Assembly (NCBI RefSeq): GCF_014649375.1 | Contig: NZ_BMSX01000017.1 | Coordinates: 177,519 to 241,518, forward strand | Direction: 5' to 3' | Length of the DNA: 64,000 nt | Source: Streptomyces aurantiogriseus | GTDB taxonomy: Bacteria > Actinomycetota > Actinomycetes > Streptomycetales > Streptomycetaceae | Shown: piece after piece, positions 1-8,813 of the stretch | Position numbering within the stretch: the first letter of the stretch is position 1 | Layout of the letters: the number at the start of each line of letters is the position of its first letter | Translations under genes and position numbers: made by a program | Notes under the pieces: generated by a model | What the model was told of the DNA's origin: nothing | The model's input: only the letters and a program-made list of their open reading frames with translations | The model's database searches: none

Positions 1-418
1 CGACGAGTTCGCGGCGCAGACACTCCGTCGCCGGCTCGCGGTCGGCGCCGCGGTGCACCCAGCGGGCGAAGCGCAGGACCCGCGCGGCGGACAGGAAGCC
101 CCGCAGGTCGTGGCGCATCACGTCCCGCGCACGGCTCTCGGGCTCAAAGCCCAGTTTCTCGAGGAACGGCTTCGCGGACTCCTGGTACTTCACGACTCCG
201 CCGGGCGGCCCGAAGGCTCCCGGACGGGTGGCGGACCCGAAGAGCACGAAGTGGTCCTCGTCGTGGAGGCGGAGCAGCACGGCGACGGAGATCCGCGTGC
301 GGCTCCACGGCGTGAGCAGGACACGCAGAAGGGTCAGATGGCGTCGGTTCTGCCAGATGGTCCGGCCGATGTACGACAGCAGTGCCACCACGATGCCACC
401 GACGATTTTCTCGACCAC
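1..418 (-). CDS. SMODS-associated NUDIX-like membrane protein, C-terminus cut off by the window
   Basis: I chose the GTG at 418 because GGAGGAAG lies just upstream; the next in-frame stop upstream leaves little room for another start. The first residues form a hydrophobic segment (IVGGIVVALLSYI), followed by a domain with pieces GAFGPPGGVVKY and later ADREPATECLRRELV. A glycine-rich loop separated by an insertion from an RE..RRELxEE-like helix is the layout of the SMODS-associated NUDIX (Sa_NUDIX) family, which has an N-terminal membrane anchor and is linked to nucleotide-signalling conflict systems. Only about 139 residues are visible and the last Nudix glutamates are outside. Family assignment is by pattern, not search. 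Confidence 0.6.
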   Translation of the reverse strand, partial: MVEKIVGGIVVALLSYIGRTIWQNRRHLTLLRVLLTPWSRTRISVAVLLRLHDEDHFVLFGSATRPGAFGPPGGVVKYQESAKPFLEKLGFEPESRARDVMRHDLRGFLSAARVLRFARWVHRGADREPATECLRRELV

Positions 419-535
419 GCGCCGCTTCCTCCCCGCCCGGACCCCCGCCTGGGCATCGCACAATCTATGTGCTCATCAACCCGCTCGGGCGTGGATCACG
501 ACAGGAACCACCGATCCGGTGACCGACAGTCGACG

Positions 536-1042
536 TCACAGCCCCCGCACCCCACTCACCCTCTCGGCCCCCACCGGCCACACCACCTCCACCGGCACCC
601 CCGCCGCTCGCGCGTCCAGCACCGCGTCGGCCGTGCCGCCGCCCCGGCCGCTCGGGGGTGCGCCGTTCCAGACGGCGACGAGGCGGTCGGCGCGTTCGAC
701 GAGGACGGCGTTGGCGGCCTCGTAGGCCTGGTGGTCGGCCATGTCACGGGGGAGGACGAGGACCTCGGTGGCGGAGTCGACGAGGTGGTCGAAGACCGGG
801 GCGTGGGCGGGTCCGACCTTGGTACGGCGGTAGTCGCGGGAGGGGATGACGGCGACCAGGCTGCCGCCGGCGGCGAGTACGGCCTCCGCGAAGAGGCAGT
901 CGGCGCCGGCGGCGAGACAGGAGACACCGACGAGGTCGCCGTCGGACGCGTACCGGGCGAGCAGGTCGTCGAGGGCGGCGCGGACCAGAGGGACGCTGTC
1001 CTCGGTGAGGTCGGTGTGGCCGGTCACCGCGATGGTGGTCAT
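536..1042 (-). CDS. SLOG-fold (Rossmann-like) protein of conflict-system type
   Basis: The protein has 168 residues from the ATG at 1042, preceded by GAGAGGGG. It begins TTIAVTGHTDL, then has SCLAAGADCLFAEAVLAAGG and later LAVWNG-type strands, a nucleotide-binding Rossmann pattern seen in SLOG/LOG-related proteins that sense or cleave nucleotide ligands. It lies upstream of the Sa_NUDIX-like gene on the same strand with a 117-base gap. That pairing suggests a nucleotide-centred stress or defence function, which is inference. A longer start at 1153 is open but would read through a tandem repeat, so I reject it. Confidence 0.6.
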   Translation of the reverse strand: MTTIAVTGHTDLTEDSVPLVRAALDDLLARYASDGDLVGVSCLAAGADCLFAEAVLAAGGSLVAVIPSRDYRRTKVGPAHAPVFDHLVDSATEVLVLPRDMADHQAYEAANAVLVERADRLVAVWNGAPPSGRGGGTADAVLDARAAGVPVEVVWPVGAERVSGVRGL

Positions 1043-1111
1043 GGGGTGCCCCTCTCGGCGTGCCCCTCTCGGGGGTCTCTCTCGGGGTGTCTCTCTCGGG
1101 GTGTCTCTCTC
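1043..1111. repeat. Five tandem ~14-bp units upstream of the SLOG gene
   Basis: Units of the type GGGGTGTCTCTCTC / GGGGTGCCCCTCTC follow each other at 1043-1056, 1057-1070, 1071-1083, 1084-1097 and 1098-1111. On the minus strand each unit carries a purine-rich GAGAGG-like stretch, and the first unit supplies the ribosome binding site of the SLOG gene. Confidence 0.85.
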
Positions 1112-1132
1112 GGCGACGGGCGTATCCGTTCT

Positions 1133-1174
1133 GGCGTACCCGTCATGGCGCACCCGTCATGGCGTACCCGTCAT
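1133..1174. repeat. Three tandem 14-bp units at the end of the MFS gene
   Basis: GGCGTACCCGTCAT occurs at 1133-1146, with one change at 1147-1160, and again at 1161-1174. The last unit includes the stop codon of the MFS gene, so the array abuts its 3' end. Confidence 0.85.
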
Positions 1175-2367
1175 GATGACGCGAACAGGCGTACGTCACG
1201 CTGGAACAGCGGGATCACCGTCGTGGCCGCCAGCGCCACCAGCCCCACCCACAGCACCGGGTCGTTGCCGTAGGCGGTCGCCGCGACGGGGGCCAGGGCC
1301 AGGCCCACCGGCTGGAGGCCGTACGTGCCGATCGTGTCGATCGCGAAGACGCGGCCCTGCATCTCGGCGGGGATGGCGCGCTGCAGGGCGCTCGCCCAGG
1401 CCACGTTGAACACGGCGTAGCCGAAGCCGGTGGCGACGACCGACGCGCCGAGGAGGACGAGCGGGGCCGCGGTCACGAGGCAGGCCAGCTGCGTGGCGAG
1501 CAGGGCCAGGGCGAGGACGGCGACCGTGCCGGGGCGGCGCGGGTTCCAGGCGGCGATGGCCATGCCGCCGACGACGGAGCCGAGCGCCTGGAGCGCGATG
1601 AGCGGGCCGTACGCGGTGAACTGGCCCCGTTCCTCGAGGATGATCGGCAGCAGGACCGCCACCGGGGCCATCACCAGCAGGAGTTGGAGGGTGCCCTGCA
1701 CGATGATCGTCAGGACCCAGGGGCGTTCCCGTACGGCGGTGAAACCCTCGCGGGCCTGGCGGAGCAGTGTCCCGCCCGCTGTGCGCACCGGCCGGGTGCC
1801 GCCGGCCCCGACGAGGGTGACGGCGCTCGCGGCGAAGGTCCCCGCGTCCGCCCAGAAAGCGGTGTCCGCCGTCCCGGCCGTCAGCAGCAGACCGCCGAGC
1901 GACGGGCCCAGCACCTGCCCGGTCCGTACGGTGATCGAGCGCAGGGCGTTGACCTTGGGCAGGTCCTCGTCCGGGACGAGTTCGGGGATCAGCGCCCCGA
2001 AGGCGGGCGTGAAGACGCCGGCGGCGAAGCCGGTCACCACCGCGAGCAGCACCGCGACGGGCAGCGGGCCGCGGGCGGCGCCGAGCGCGAAGCAGACCGC
2101 GGTGACCAGGCGGACCAGGTCCGCCGCCATCACGCTCGCCCGTCGTAATCGGTCGGCCAGCACCCCGCCGACCAGTGCGGCCGCGACCAGCGCGAGGCTC
2201 TGCGCGCCGAGGACCAGGCCCAGGTCGGTGGTCGAGTGGTGGGTCAGGATCGCGCCGGGCAGGGCGACCAGCGTGATGCCGTCGCCGACGGCACTCGCCG
2301 CCTGCCCGCACCACACCCGCCGGAACCGGGCGTGCCGCAGCACGGCCGCGAACGACAGCACCTTCAC
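1171..2367 (-). CDS. MFS transporter, drug-efflux type
   Basis: The start is the GTG at 2367 (VKVLSFAAVLRHARFRRVW) with GGAGG five bases upstream, giving 398 residues; the frame stays open much further upstream but loses protein-like character. About ten to twelve hydrophobic segments are visible, with the loop GGVLADRLRR between the second and third helices typical of the MFS_3 / EntS-like group of small-molecule exporters. Substrate cannot be told. The gene reads away from a secreted-protein gene across a 210-base gap that holds short direct copies of AGCACGAG. Confidence 0.85.
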   Translation of the reverse strand: MKVLSFAAVLRHARFRRVWCGQAASAVGDGITLVALPGAILTHHSTTDLGLVLGAQSLALVAAALVGGVLADRLRRASVMAADLVRLVTAVCFALGAARGPLPVAVLLAVVTGFAAGVFTPAFGALIPELVPDEDLPKVNALRSITVRTGQVLGPSLGGLLLTAGTADTAFWADAGTFAASAVTLVGAGGTRPVRTAGGTLLRQAREGFTAVRERPWVLTIIVQGTLQLLLVMAPVAVLLPIILEERGQFTAYGPLIALQALGSVVGGMAIAAWNPRRPGTVAVLALALLATQLACLVTAAPLVLLGASVVATGFGYAVFNVAWASALQRAIPAEMQGRVFAIDTIGTYGLQPVGLALAPVAATAYGNDPVLWVGLVALAATTVIPLFQRDVRLFASS

Positions 2368-2577
2368 ACGAACCTCCGGAATCGGCCGCCGATGGACCGG
2401 AAACGCCCTGGTGATCCCCTTTGTGTCATGGGCACGATGATCGTGTCCGACGCACGAGGAGCAGGCACCAGGAACACGGGAAGCACGAGAAGCACGAGCA
2501 GCACAAAGGACGCGAGAAGCACGAGGCACCACCCTTGCGAAAGCCGTAAGCCACCGACACGGAAAGAGGGTCACCCG

Positions 2578-3042
2578 ATGTCCATGCGCACGCGTGTCCG
2601 AGCGATCACCGCGACCGCGGCACTCGCCGCCGCCGGCCTCACCCTGGCGGGCGCCGCCCCGGCCTCGGCGAGCGGCGGCACGAGCCCCGCGACCGCCGCC
2701 CCCGCACCGGCCTCCGCCGCCGCCGTCGTCCCCTGGTCGGACTCCCACGGGACGGCCTCGGCGGCGGGCGAGCGGTGGCTCGAGAACGGCAAGCTCGTCC
2801 TCGACGGAACGCTCACCAACACCGGCACTGGGTGTTACTCGGTGTGGACGCGGCTCGTCCACGACTGGGTGGTGAGGCCGTGGGTCAAGCACAGCGAGAT
2901 CTGCGGCGCCGGTTCCGTCGACTTCACCGCCGCGAGGGACTACACGTACCTCACGTCCGGCACCCTCAAGGTCTGCCGGGGCACGACGGACACCACCGAC
3001 TGCAGCGCCGGCGTGGGCATCACGCACTGGCCCATCGAGTAG
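2578..3042 (+). CDS. Small secreted protein of unknown function
   Basis: The start ATG at 2578 follows GGAAAGAGGG. The first ~35 residues are a classic Sec signal peptide (MSMRTRVRAITATAALAAAG, ending at an ASA-like site). The mature ~120 residues contain four cysteines (around GCYSVW, EICGAG, KVCRG and DCSAG), which could form two disulfides, and the chain is rich in W, T and V, consistent with a small beta-rich exported domain. I do not recognise the family. It is transcribed divergently from the MFS gene and convergently with the M20 peptidase. Confidence 0.7.
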   Translation: MSMRTRVRAITATAALAAAGLTLAGAAPASASGGTSPATAAPAPASAAAVVPWSDSHGTASAAGERWLENGKLVLDGTLTNTGTGCYSVWTRLVHDWVVRPWVKHSEICGAGSVDFTAARDYTYLTSGTLKVCRGTTDTTDCSAGVGITHWPIE

Positions 3043-3070
3043 CGAGGGCAGGCCCGCAGGACCGCGCCGC

Positions 3071-4336
3071 TCACTTCGTCCCGACCGTCCGCAGCACCGT
3101 CAGCACCACCGCACGCGCCACGTCCACCACCTCACGGACGGACACATGCTCCCGCGCGCTGTGCGCCACCGCGATGTCGCCCGGCCCGAACTGCAGGGCC
3201 GGGATCCCCGCGGCGGCGTACAGCCGCAGGTCGCTGCCGTACGTCGCCCCGCGCTCCCTCGGGCGCGGGGCACCGGTCGCGTCGGCGTACGCCCCCGCCA
3301 CCGTGTCCCGCAGCGGATGCCCCGCCGGCAGCCGCCCGCTCGCGAACTGCCCGCCCGGCCAGGTCACCGTCGCCGGATGCTCCCGCAGCCAGGGGTCGGC
3401 CGCGCACGCCTCGGCCACCCACCGCTCCAGCTCCGCCCGCGCCTCGGCCGGATCCTCGCCGAGCCGCACCCCGAGCCGCCCCTCCGCGACGAGCAGGTCC
3501 GGCACGCTGCTCGCCCAGTCACCGGAGCGCAGGGTGCCGACGGACAGGGAGTACGGGATCGGGTACTCGGCGAGGAGCGGATCGGGGGCGCGGTTGCGCT
3601 CCCCCTCCAGCCGGGCCAGCGCCCGGTGCAGCGGCAGATACGCGTCGATGGCGCTGACCCCGCGCTCCCGCGAACTCGCGTGCGCGGCCCTGCCGGGCAC
3701 GCTGATCCGGAACGTCAGCGCACCCGCGTTCGCGGTGATCACCGTCCCGGCCGTCGGCTCGGCGATGAGACACGCGTCTCCGCCGTGGCCCCGCCGCAGG
3801 GTCCCGAAGGTACCGAGCCCCCCGTCCTCCTCCCCCACTACGAAGTGCACGGCGACCCGCCCGCGCAACCGCACCCCGGCCGCCCGGATCGCCGCCAGCG
3901 CGGCCAGCTGCGCGACCAGCCCGGCCTTCATGTCACAGGCGCCCCGCCCGTGCACGAGATCGCCGGTCACCCGGGGCACGAACGGGTCCCCGTCCCACGC
4001 CGCGAGGTCTCCGGGCGGTACGACGTCCACGTGCCCCTGCAGAATCAGCGTCGGCCCGTCACCCCCGTCCGCCGTGTGCCCGACCAGCCCCCAGGCCTCG
4101 TCGCGCGGCGCCTCGGTGCCGGGAAACTCCGGATGCGCGAGCAGCGCGGCCAGATCCATGCTCCACAGATCCACCTCCAGCCCGAGCCGCTCCAGCCGCC
4201 CGGCGAGGTGATGCTGTATCTCGGACTCGGCCGGGCTCCCGCCGACGCTGGGTATCCCGATCAACTCCAGCAGCGTCCGCCCGACGTCCGCCTCATCGAT
4301 CGCCGCCAGCGCGGCAGCCTCCTGGGCATCCAGCAC
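3071..4336 (-). CDS. M20 family metallopeptidase (ArgE/DapE type)
   Basis: The protein is about 421 residues from the GTG at 4336, chosen for GGAGGGA eight bases upstream; a longer GTG start at 4375 lacks a site. It hydrolyses an amide bond in a small peptide or N-acyl amino acid with a two-metal centre. Visible motifs are LQGHVDVVPP (first metal His and catalytic Asp), GRGACDMKAG (bridging Asp), VVGEEDGG (general-base Glu and metal Glu) and a late H in GDIAVAHSARE. The dimerisation insert lies between residues ~190 and 310. The exact substrate is open. The 202 bases to the sensor kinase gene hold no gene. Confidence 0.85.
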   Translation of the reverse strand: MLDAQEAAALAAIDEADVGRTLLELIGIPSVGGSPAESEIQHHLAGRLERLGLEVDLWSMDLAALLAHPEFPGTEAPRDEAWGLVGHTADGGDGPTLILQGHVDVVPPGDLAAWDGDPFVPRVTGDLVHGRGACDMKAGLVAQLAALAAIRAAGVRLRGRVAVHFVVGEEDGGLGTFGTLRRGHGGDACLIAEPTAGTVITANAGALTFRISVPGRAAHASSRERGVSAIDAYLPLHRALARLEGERNRAPDPLLAEYPIPYSLSVGTLRSGDWASSVPDLLVAEGRLGVRLGEDPAEARAELERWVAEACAADPWLREHPATVTWPGGQFASGRLPAGHPLRDTVAGAYADATGAPRPRERGATYGSDLRLYAAAGIPALQFGPGDIAVAHSAREHVSVREVVDVARAVVLTVLRTVGTK

Positions 4337-4538
4337 GCGTCGACTCCCTCCCTCGGAGCGGGCCGCTCCCGCCACCCCGAACGCATACCTGCTCGCCCCG
4401 GCCCGCTCGTAAGCGGCAACGGCGGCCGTGTCGCCCGCGGCGGGGCCCGGAGGCCCCAGGCGGACACGCCCCGCACCCGCCCCGCCACGACCCCGGCCCG
4501 CCCCCCGGCAGCAGGCGCAGCCCCCGTCAGCCGAAGGC

Positions 4539-5966
4539 TCAGTCCCCCAGTCCCCCGCCCACCGTGAACCCGATCACCGACCCACCCCCCGTCCGCCGGA
4601 AGGCGAACGCCGCACCCCCGTGAGCCAGTGCCACCTCCCGCACGATCGACAGGCCCAGCCCCGACCCCGGCAGGGACCGCGCGTCCGCAGCGCGGTAGAA
4701 GCGGTCGAAGACGCGGGTGAGGTCGGATTCGGTGATGCCGGGCCCGCGGTCGAGGACCTCGACGCGGACCGTGCCCGGCCGAGCCGGACCGGTGACGTCG
4801 ATCTCGATCGGCGCCCTGCCCTCGCGGTCGAACTTGGTGGCGTTCTCGACGAGGTTGGACAGCGCGCGCTGGAGCATGCCGGGCCGGCCGTCGGTGGTGG
4901 TGTCGCCGCTCGTACGGACCAGGATCCGGCGACCGGTACGGCGACGGGCGAGACCGGCGACATCCTCGGCGAGGTCGGCGAGGTCGACCCGCTGGGGCGG
5001 CTCGGTGTCGGACTGGCCGGCCGCGAGGTCGACCAGCTCGTTGACCAGGTCGGTGAGTTCGCGCGCCTCCTGACCCAGGTCGGCGACGAGTTCGTCCCGG
5101 GTGGCGGGGGGCAGCTCGTCGATACGGCGCAGCAGCGAGATGTTCGTACGCAGCGACGTCAGCGGCGTACGCAGCTCGTGTCCCGCGTCCTGGACCAGGC
5201 GGCGCTGGTCCTCCTCGGACTGCGCCAGGCGGCCCAGCATGCGGTCGAAGGCGCGGCCGAGGCGGCCGACCTCGTCGTAGCCGGTGACGGGGACCTGGAT
5301 GCCGAGCCGGCGGGTGCGGGCGACATCCTCGGCGGCGGTGGTGAGGATGACCAGGCGGTGGGTGATCCGCCGGGCCAGCCACCAGCCGAACAGGCCCGCC
5401 GCCGTCACGACCGCGATCATCAGCACCAGCGTGCGCTGCTGCAGCGCCCGCAGCAGATCCTCCGTGTCGCTGAACTCCTGCGCGACCTGCACCGCGCCCC
5501 GCCCGCCGCCCAGCGCGACGGTCGCGACGCGGTAGACGTCGCTGCCGACGTCGACGTCCTTGTGCTCGGTGAGCGTCCCGGCCGTCGCGGCGGCCGCGAC
5601 CTCCCGGTCGGCGTCCTTCACCGGCAGCCCGGGGCTGCCCGGGTCGACGACCGCCCCGTCCGGCCCCAGCACCTGCACGTCCGTACGGGCGGGCCGCACG
5701 ATGTCGTGGCCCGGCGCGGAGGAGGAGAAGTCCTCCGGGTCCATCGCCCGGTCGCGCACCTCGTCCCGCAGGTCCTGCACGACCTCGTCGAACACCGACT
5801 CCTGGTCCACCCGCACCAGCCGGGCGGCAGCCGAGTACGACAGGACACCGACGAGGACGGTCACGGCGGCGGTCACGGCCGCGAAGGACACCGCGAAGGT
5901 CGTCCGCAGCGAGACGAGCTTCGGGCGCCGCCGGGAAGACACCCAGCGCCGCAGACGGCCGCCCAT
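4539..5966 (-). CDS. Two-component sensor histidine kinase
   Basis: The protein has about 475 residues. A first membrane helix lies at residues ~20-45 and a second (LVLMIAVVTAAGLFGWWLA) at ~180-200, enclosing an extracytoplasmic sensor region; a HAMP linker follows. The dimerisation box is DAGHELRTPLTSLR with the phosphorylated His, the N box NLVENATKF, then DRGPGI and GSGLGLSIV nucleotide loops. ATG at 5966 follows the regulator stop by 11 bases; a GTG that overlaps that stop (GTGA) would add five residues and cannot be excluded. It should phosphorylate the regulator encoded just upstream. The signal is unknown. Confidence 0.9.
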   Translation of the reverse strand: MGGRLRRWVSSRRRPKLVSLRTTFAVSFAAVTAAVTVLVGVLSYSAAARLVRVDQESVFDEVVQDLRDEVRDRAMDPEDFSSSAPGHDIVRPARTDVQVLGPDGAVVDPGSPGLPVKDADREVAAAATAGTLTEHKDVDVGSDVYRVATVALGGGRGAVQVAQEFSDTEDLLRALQQRTLVLMIAVVTAAGLFGWWLARRITHRLVILTTAAEDVARTRRLGIQVPVTGYDEVGRLGRAFDRMLGRLAQSEEDQRRLVQDAGHELRTPLTSLRTNISLLRRIDELPPATRDELVADLGQEARELTDLVNELVDLAAGQSDTEPPQRVDLADLAEDVAGLARRRTGRRILVRTSGDTTTDGRPGMLQRALSNLVENATKFDREGRAPIEIDVTGPARPGTVRVEVLDRGPGITESDLTRVFDRFYRAADARSLPGSGLGLSIVREVALAHGGAAFAFRRTGGGSVIGFTVGGGLGD

Positions 5967-5977
5967 CCGCGCGCCCC

Positions 5978-6691
5978 TCACTCTTCCCGCAGCACGTAGC
6001 CCACGCCCCGCACGGTGTGGATCAGCTGCGGGGCGCCGGGCGCGTCGAGCTTGCGGCGCAGATAGCCGACGTAGACGGCGAGGTTCTTGGAGCCGGGGCC
6101 GAAGTCGTAGCCCCAGATGCGGTCGTAGATCGTGGCATGGTCGAGGACGATGCCCGCGTTGCGCACGAGCAGTTCCAGCAGCTCGAACTCGGTGCGGGTC
6201 AGCTCCAGCTCCCGCTCCCCGCGCCAGGCCCGCCGCGCCTGCGGGTCCATCCGCAGCCCGGCGGCCTCCACGTACCGCGCGGGAGGCGTCGCCACCGGTT
6301 TCGGTACGTCGACCACGGCCCCCGGGTTGGTGCGGCGCAGCAGGGCCCGCAGCCGGGCGAAGACCTCCTCCACGTCGAAGGGCTTCACCACGTAGTCGTC
6401 GGCGCCCGCGTCCAGGCCGGCGATCCGGTCGGCGGTCTCCACGAGCGCCGTCAGCATCAGGATGGGCGTACGGTCGCCCTCGGCGCGCAGCACCCGGCAG
6501 ACCTGCAGGCCGTCGATGCCGGGCATCATCACGTCGAGGACGAGCACGTCCGGCGGCGTCCGGTGGGCGTGCGCCAGCGCCTCGACGCCGTCGGCGACCG
6601 CAGTGACCTGGTAGCCCTCCAGCGTCAGGGCCCGTTCCAGGGCGTGACGGATGGCGCGGTCGTCTTCGGCGAGGAGCACGGTCTGAGGCAC
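5978..6691 (-). CDS. OmpR/PhoB-family response regulator
   Basis: Receiver domain at residues 1-115 with the acidic pocket AEDD, phospho-acceptor in LVLDVMMPGIDG and conserved Lys in VVKPFD; winged-helix DNA-binding domain at ~135-235 ending VRGVGYVLREE. About 237 residues from the GTG at 6691, which places VPQTVLLAEDD at the N-terminus as is usual; an upstream GTG at 6748 would add residues unlike the family. First gene of a two-gene operon with the histidine kinase. Confidence 0.9.
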   Translation of the reverse strand: MPQTVLLAEDDRAIRHALERALTLEGYQVTAVADGVEALAHAHRTPPDVLVLDVMMPGIDGLQVCRVLRAEGDRTPILMLTALVETADRIAGLDAGADDYVVKPFDVEEVFARLRALLRRTNPGAVVDVPKPVATPPARYVEAAGLRMDPQARRAWRGERELELTRTEFELLELLVRNAGIVLDHATIYDRIWGYDFGPGSKNLAVYVGYLRRKLDAPGAPQLIHTVRGVGYVLREE

Positions 6692-6786
6692 AGGCCCAGT
6701 CTGCCAAGGCCTCCGGCGGTTGGGCGGGGCTGAGGTCGGTACGGTCACCCTTCTTACTGGGCTCTCACCGTCGCGGTGGGCGTGCC

Positions 6787-6949
6787 TGGGGGCTGCCGCC
6801 CCCAGACCCCCGCTGTCGGCCCTGAACGGGCCTCGTCCTCAAACGCCGGACGGGCTGGTTCACCCCGACCGGCGCTCCACGGTGAACGCCGGACGGGCTG
6901 ATTGCACCGAGCCTCTCTCGTAAGGCGCCGGACGGGGACTGCCCCTGGC
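6787..6949. repeat. Intergenic Streptomyces repeat (CGCCGGACGGGCTG family)
   Basis: The 272 bases between the response regulator and the FMN reductase hold no gene. They carry several copies of GCCGGACGGG with the string CGGCCCTGAACGGGCCTCG. A related copy lies in the opposite orientation at about 60466-60525. Such blocks are common intergenic filler in Streptomyces; a regulatory role is not evident. Confidence 0.6.
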
Positions 6950-6963
6950 CGGCGCCCGAGAGG

Positions 6964-7560
6964 TCACTGGCGGGAAAGCGCCGCCAGCTGTTCCGCGAAC
7001 GGCACCACCGTGAACTCGTCCTTCACGGCCGGCCGCGCCACCGACAGCCCCGCCATCAGGCCCGCCAGCTCCCCCGCGGCGCGTTCGATCCGCTCCGGCA
7101 GCCCCTCCGCGCCCCAGTCCTCCGAGGCGGCGTAGACGGCAGTCGGGACGACGACGGCCCGCAGGTAGGCGAAGAGCGGTCGCAGGGCGTGCTCCAGTAC
7201 GAGCGAGTGCCGGGCGGAACCACCGGTGGCCGCGATCAGCACCGGCTTCCCCGCCAGCGCGTCCTTCTCCAGCACGTCGAAGAAGGACTTGAACAGGCCG
7301 CTGTACGACGCCGAGAACACCGGCGTGACGACGATCAGCCCGTCCGCCGCCGTGACCGCGTCGAGCGCGGCCGCCAGCTTCCGTCCCGGGAACCCGTTGG
7401 TGAAGTGGTGCGCGATCTCGACGGCGAGGTCGCGCAGCTCCACGACCTCCACCTCCACCTCCGCGGAGGCCCGCCCGGCGGTGGCCGCCGCGAGCCGGTC
7501 GGCCAGCAGCCGGGTGGACGACGGGACGCTCAGCCCCGCCGAGACGACGACGAGCTTCAT
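6964..7560 (-). CDS. NADPH-dependent FMN reductase
   Basis: 198 residues with a flavodoxin-like fold: LVVVSAGLSVPSSTRLLAD is the phosphate-binding first loop and PVFSASYSGLFKSFFDVLE the second flavin loop of SsuE/MsuE-type reductases. It supplies reduced FMN to a monooxygenase. Its ATG overlaps the stop of the luciferase-like gene upstream by four bases (ATGA at 7557-7560), so the two are translated together and very probably form one two-component system. Confidence 0.88.
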   Translation of the reverse strand: MKLVVVSAGLSVPSSTRLLADRLAAATAGRASAEVEVEVVELRDLAVEIAHHFTNGFPGRKLAAALDAVTAADGLIVVTPVFSASYSGLFKSFFDVLEKDALAGKPVLIAATGGSARHSLVLEHALRPLFAYLRAVVVPTAVYAASEDWGAEGLPERIERAAGELAGLMAGLSVARPAVKDEFTVVPFAEQLAALSRQ

Positions 7561-8642
7561 GCGACGGTCACCTCCCGGGCGGCCTTGAGGGAAGCGTGGG
7601 TCGGCGCCTCCGGTACATCGGCCGGACGGCCCTTCGCGAACTCCTTGCGCAGCACCGGCACGACCTCCTCGCCGAGCATGTCGAGCTGCTCCAGGACGGT
7701 CTTCAGCGGCAGCCCCGCGTGGTCCATCAGGAACAGCTGACGCTGGTAGTCGCCCGCGTACTCACGGAAGGACAGCGTCTTCTCGATCACCTGCTGCGGC
7801 GAGCCGACCGTCAGCGGGGTCTGCTCGGTGAAGTCCTCCAGCGACGGCCCGTGCCCGTACACGGGCGCGTTGTCGAAGTACGGCCGGAACTCGCGCACCG
7901 CGTCCTGCGAGTTCTTCCGCATGAAGACCTGACCGCCCAGGCCGACGATGGCCTGCTCGGGCGTGCCGTGCCCGTAGTGCGCGTACCGGGCCCGGTACAG
8001 CTCGACCATCTGCTTGGTGTGGTCGGCCGGCCAGAAGATGTTGTTGTGGAAGAAGCCGTCGCCGTAGAAGGCGGCCTGCTCGGCGATCTCGGGCGACCGG
8101 ATGGAGCCGTGCCAGACGAACGGCGGTACGTCGTCCAGCGGCCGGGGCGTGGAGGTGAAGCCCTGCAGCGGCGTACGGAACTTCCCCTCCCAGTCGACGA
8201 CGTCCTCGCGCCACAGCCGGTGGAGCAGGGCGTAGTTCTCGATGGCGAGGTTGATGCCCTGCCGGATGTCCTGCCCGAACCACGGGTACACCGGCCCGGT
8301 GTTGCCTCGGCCCATCATCAGGTCGACGCGCCCGTCGGCCAGGTGCTGGAGCATCGCGTAGTCCTCGGCGATCTTCACCGGGTCGTTGGTGGTGATCAGC
8401 GTGGTCGAGGTGGAGAGGATCAGCTTCTCGGTCCGCGCGGCTATGTAGCCGAGCATCGTGGTGGGGGACGAGGGCACGAACGGCGGGTTGTGGTGCTCAC
8501 CGGTCGCGAAGACGTCCAGCCCGACCTCCTCCGCCTTCAGCGCGATGGCGACCATGGCCTTGATCCGCTCGCGCTCGGTCGGCGTACGGCCGGTCGTCGG
8601 GTCCGGCGTGACATCGCCCACCGTGAAGATCCCGAACTGCAT
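7557..8642 (-). CDS. LLM-class flavin-dependent monooxygenase
   Basis: 361 residues with the bacterial-luciferase TIM-barrel pattern: LKAEEVGLDVFATGEHHNPP near the N-terminus, LILSTSTTLITTNDPVKIAEDYA and LMMGRGNTGPVYPWFGQD further on. The family uses reduced FMN and O2 to oxidise small organic compounds, often sulfonates, aldehydes or ketones. It partners the overlapping FMN reductase. Substrate is not deducible. Confidence 0.88.
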   Translation of the reverse strand: MQFGIFTVGDVTPDPTTGRTPTERERIKAMVAIALKAEEVGLDVFATGEHHNPPFVPSSPTTMLGYIAARTEKLILSTSTTLITTNDPVKIAEDYAMLQHLADGRVDLMMGRGNTGPVYPWFGQDIRQGINLAIENYALLHRLWREDVVDWEGKFRTPLQGFTSTPRPLDDVPPFVWHGSIRSPEIAEQAAFYGDGFFHNNIFWPADHTKQMVELYRARYAHYGHGTPEQAIVGLGGQVFMRKNSQDAVREFRPYFDNAPVYGHGPSLEDFTEQTPLTVGSPQQVIEKTLSFREYAGDYQRQLFLMDHAGLPLKTVLEQLDMLGEEVVPVLRKEFAKGRPADVPEAPTHASLKAAREVTVA

Positions 8643-8659
8643 GGTCGCTCAACCTCCAA

Positions 8660-8678
8660 AGTTGTTGACCGTTCAACT
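8660..8678. promoter_or_regulatory. Candidate operator upstream of the monooxygenase operon
   Basis: AGTTGTTGACCGTTCAACT has AGTTG/CAACT arms and lies 18 bases upstream of the ATG at 8642, where a repressor would block transcription. The binding protein is unknown; the AraC gene across the gap is one candidate. Confidence 0.35.
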
Positions 8679-8785
8679 ATACCGCTGAACGACCACCCCG
8701 CGGCCCGTATTCCCCGGCAACTTCCCGCCACCTTCCCCGCACCTCACCTGTCCCCTTCGCCCGCCTCCTCCCGCGTACCCCCGAC

Positions 8786-8813
8786 TGTCAGTGCCCCGCC
8801 CTACGATCCCGAC
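8786..8813 (+). promoter_or_regulatory. Leaderless-type promoter of the AraC gene
   Basis: TGTCAGTGCC at 8786 and TACGAT at 8802 are placed 16 bases apart, with the ATG 12 bases after the second element and no ribosome binding site. The same arrangement recurs before the gene at 25430, which supports a real promoter giving a leaderless mRNA. Confidence 0.5.
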
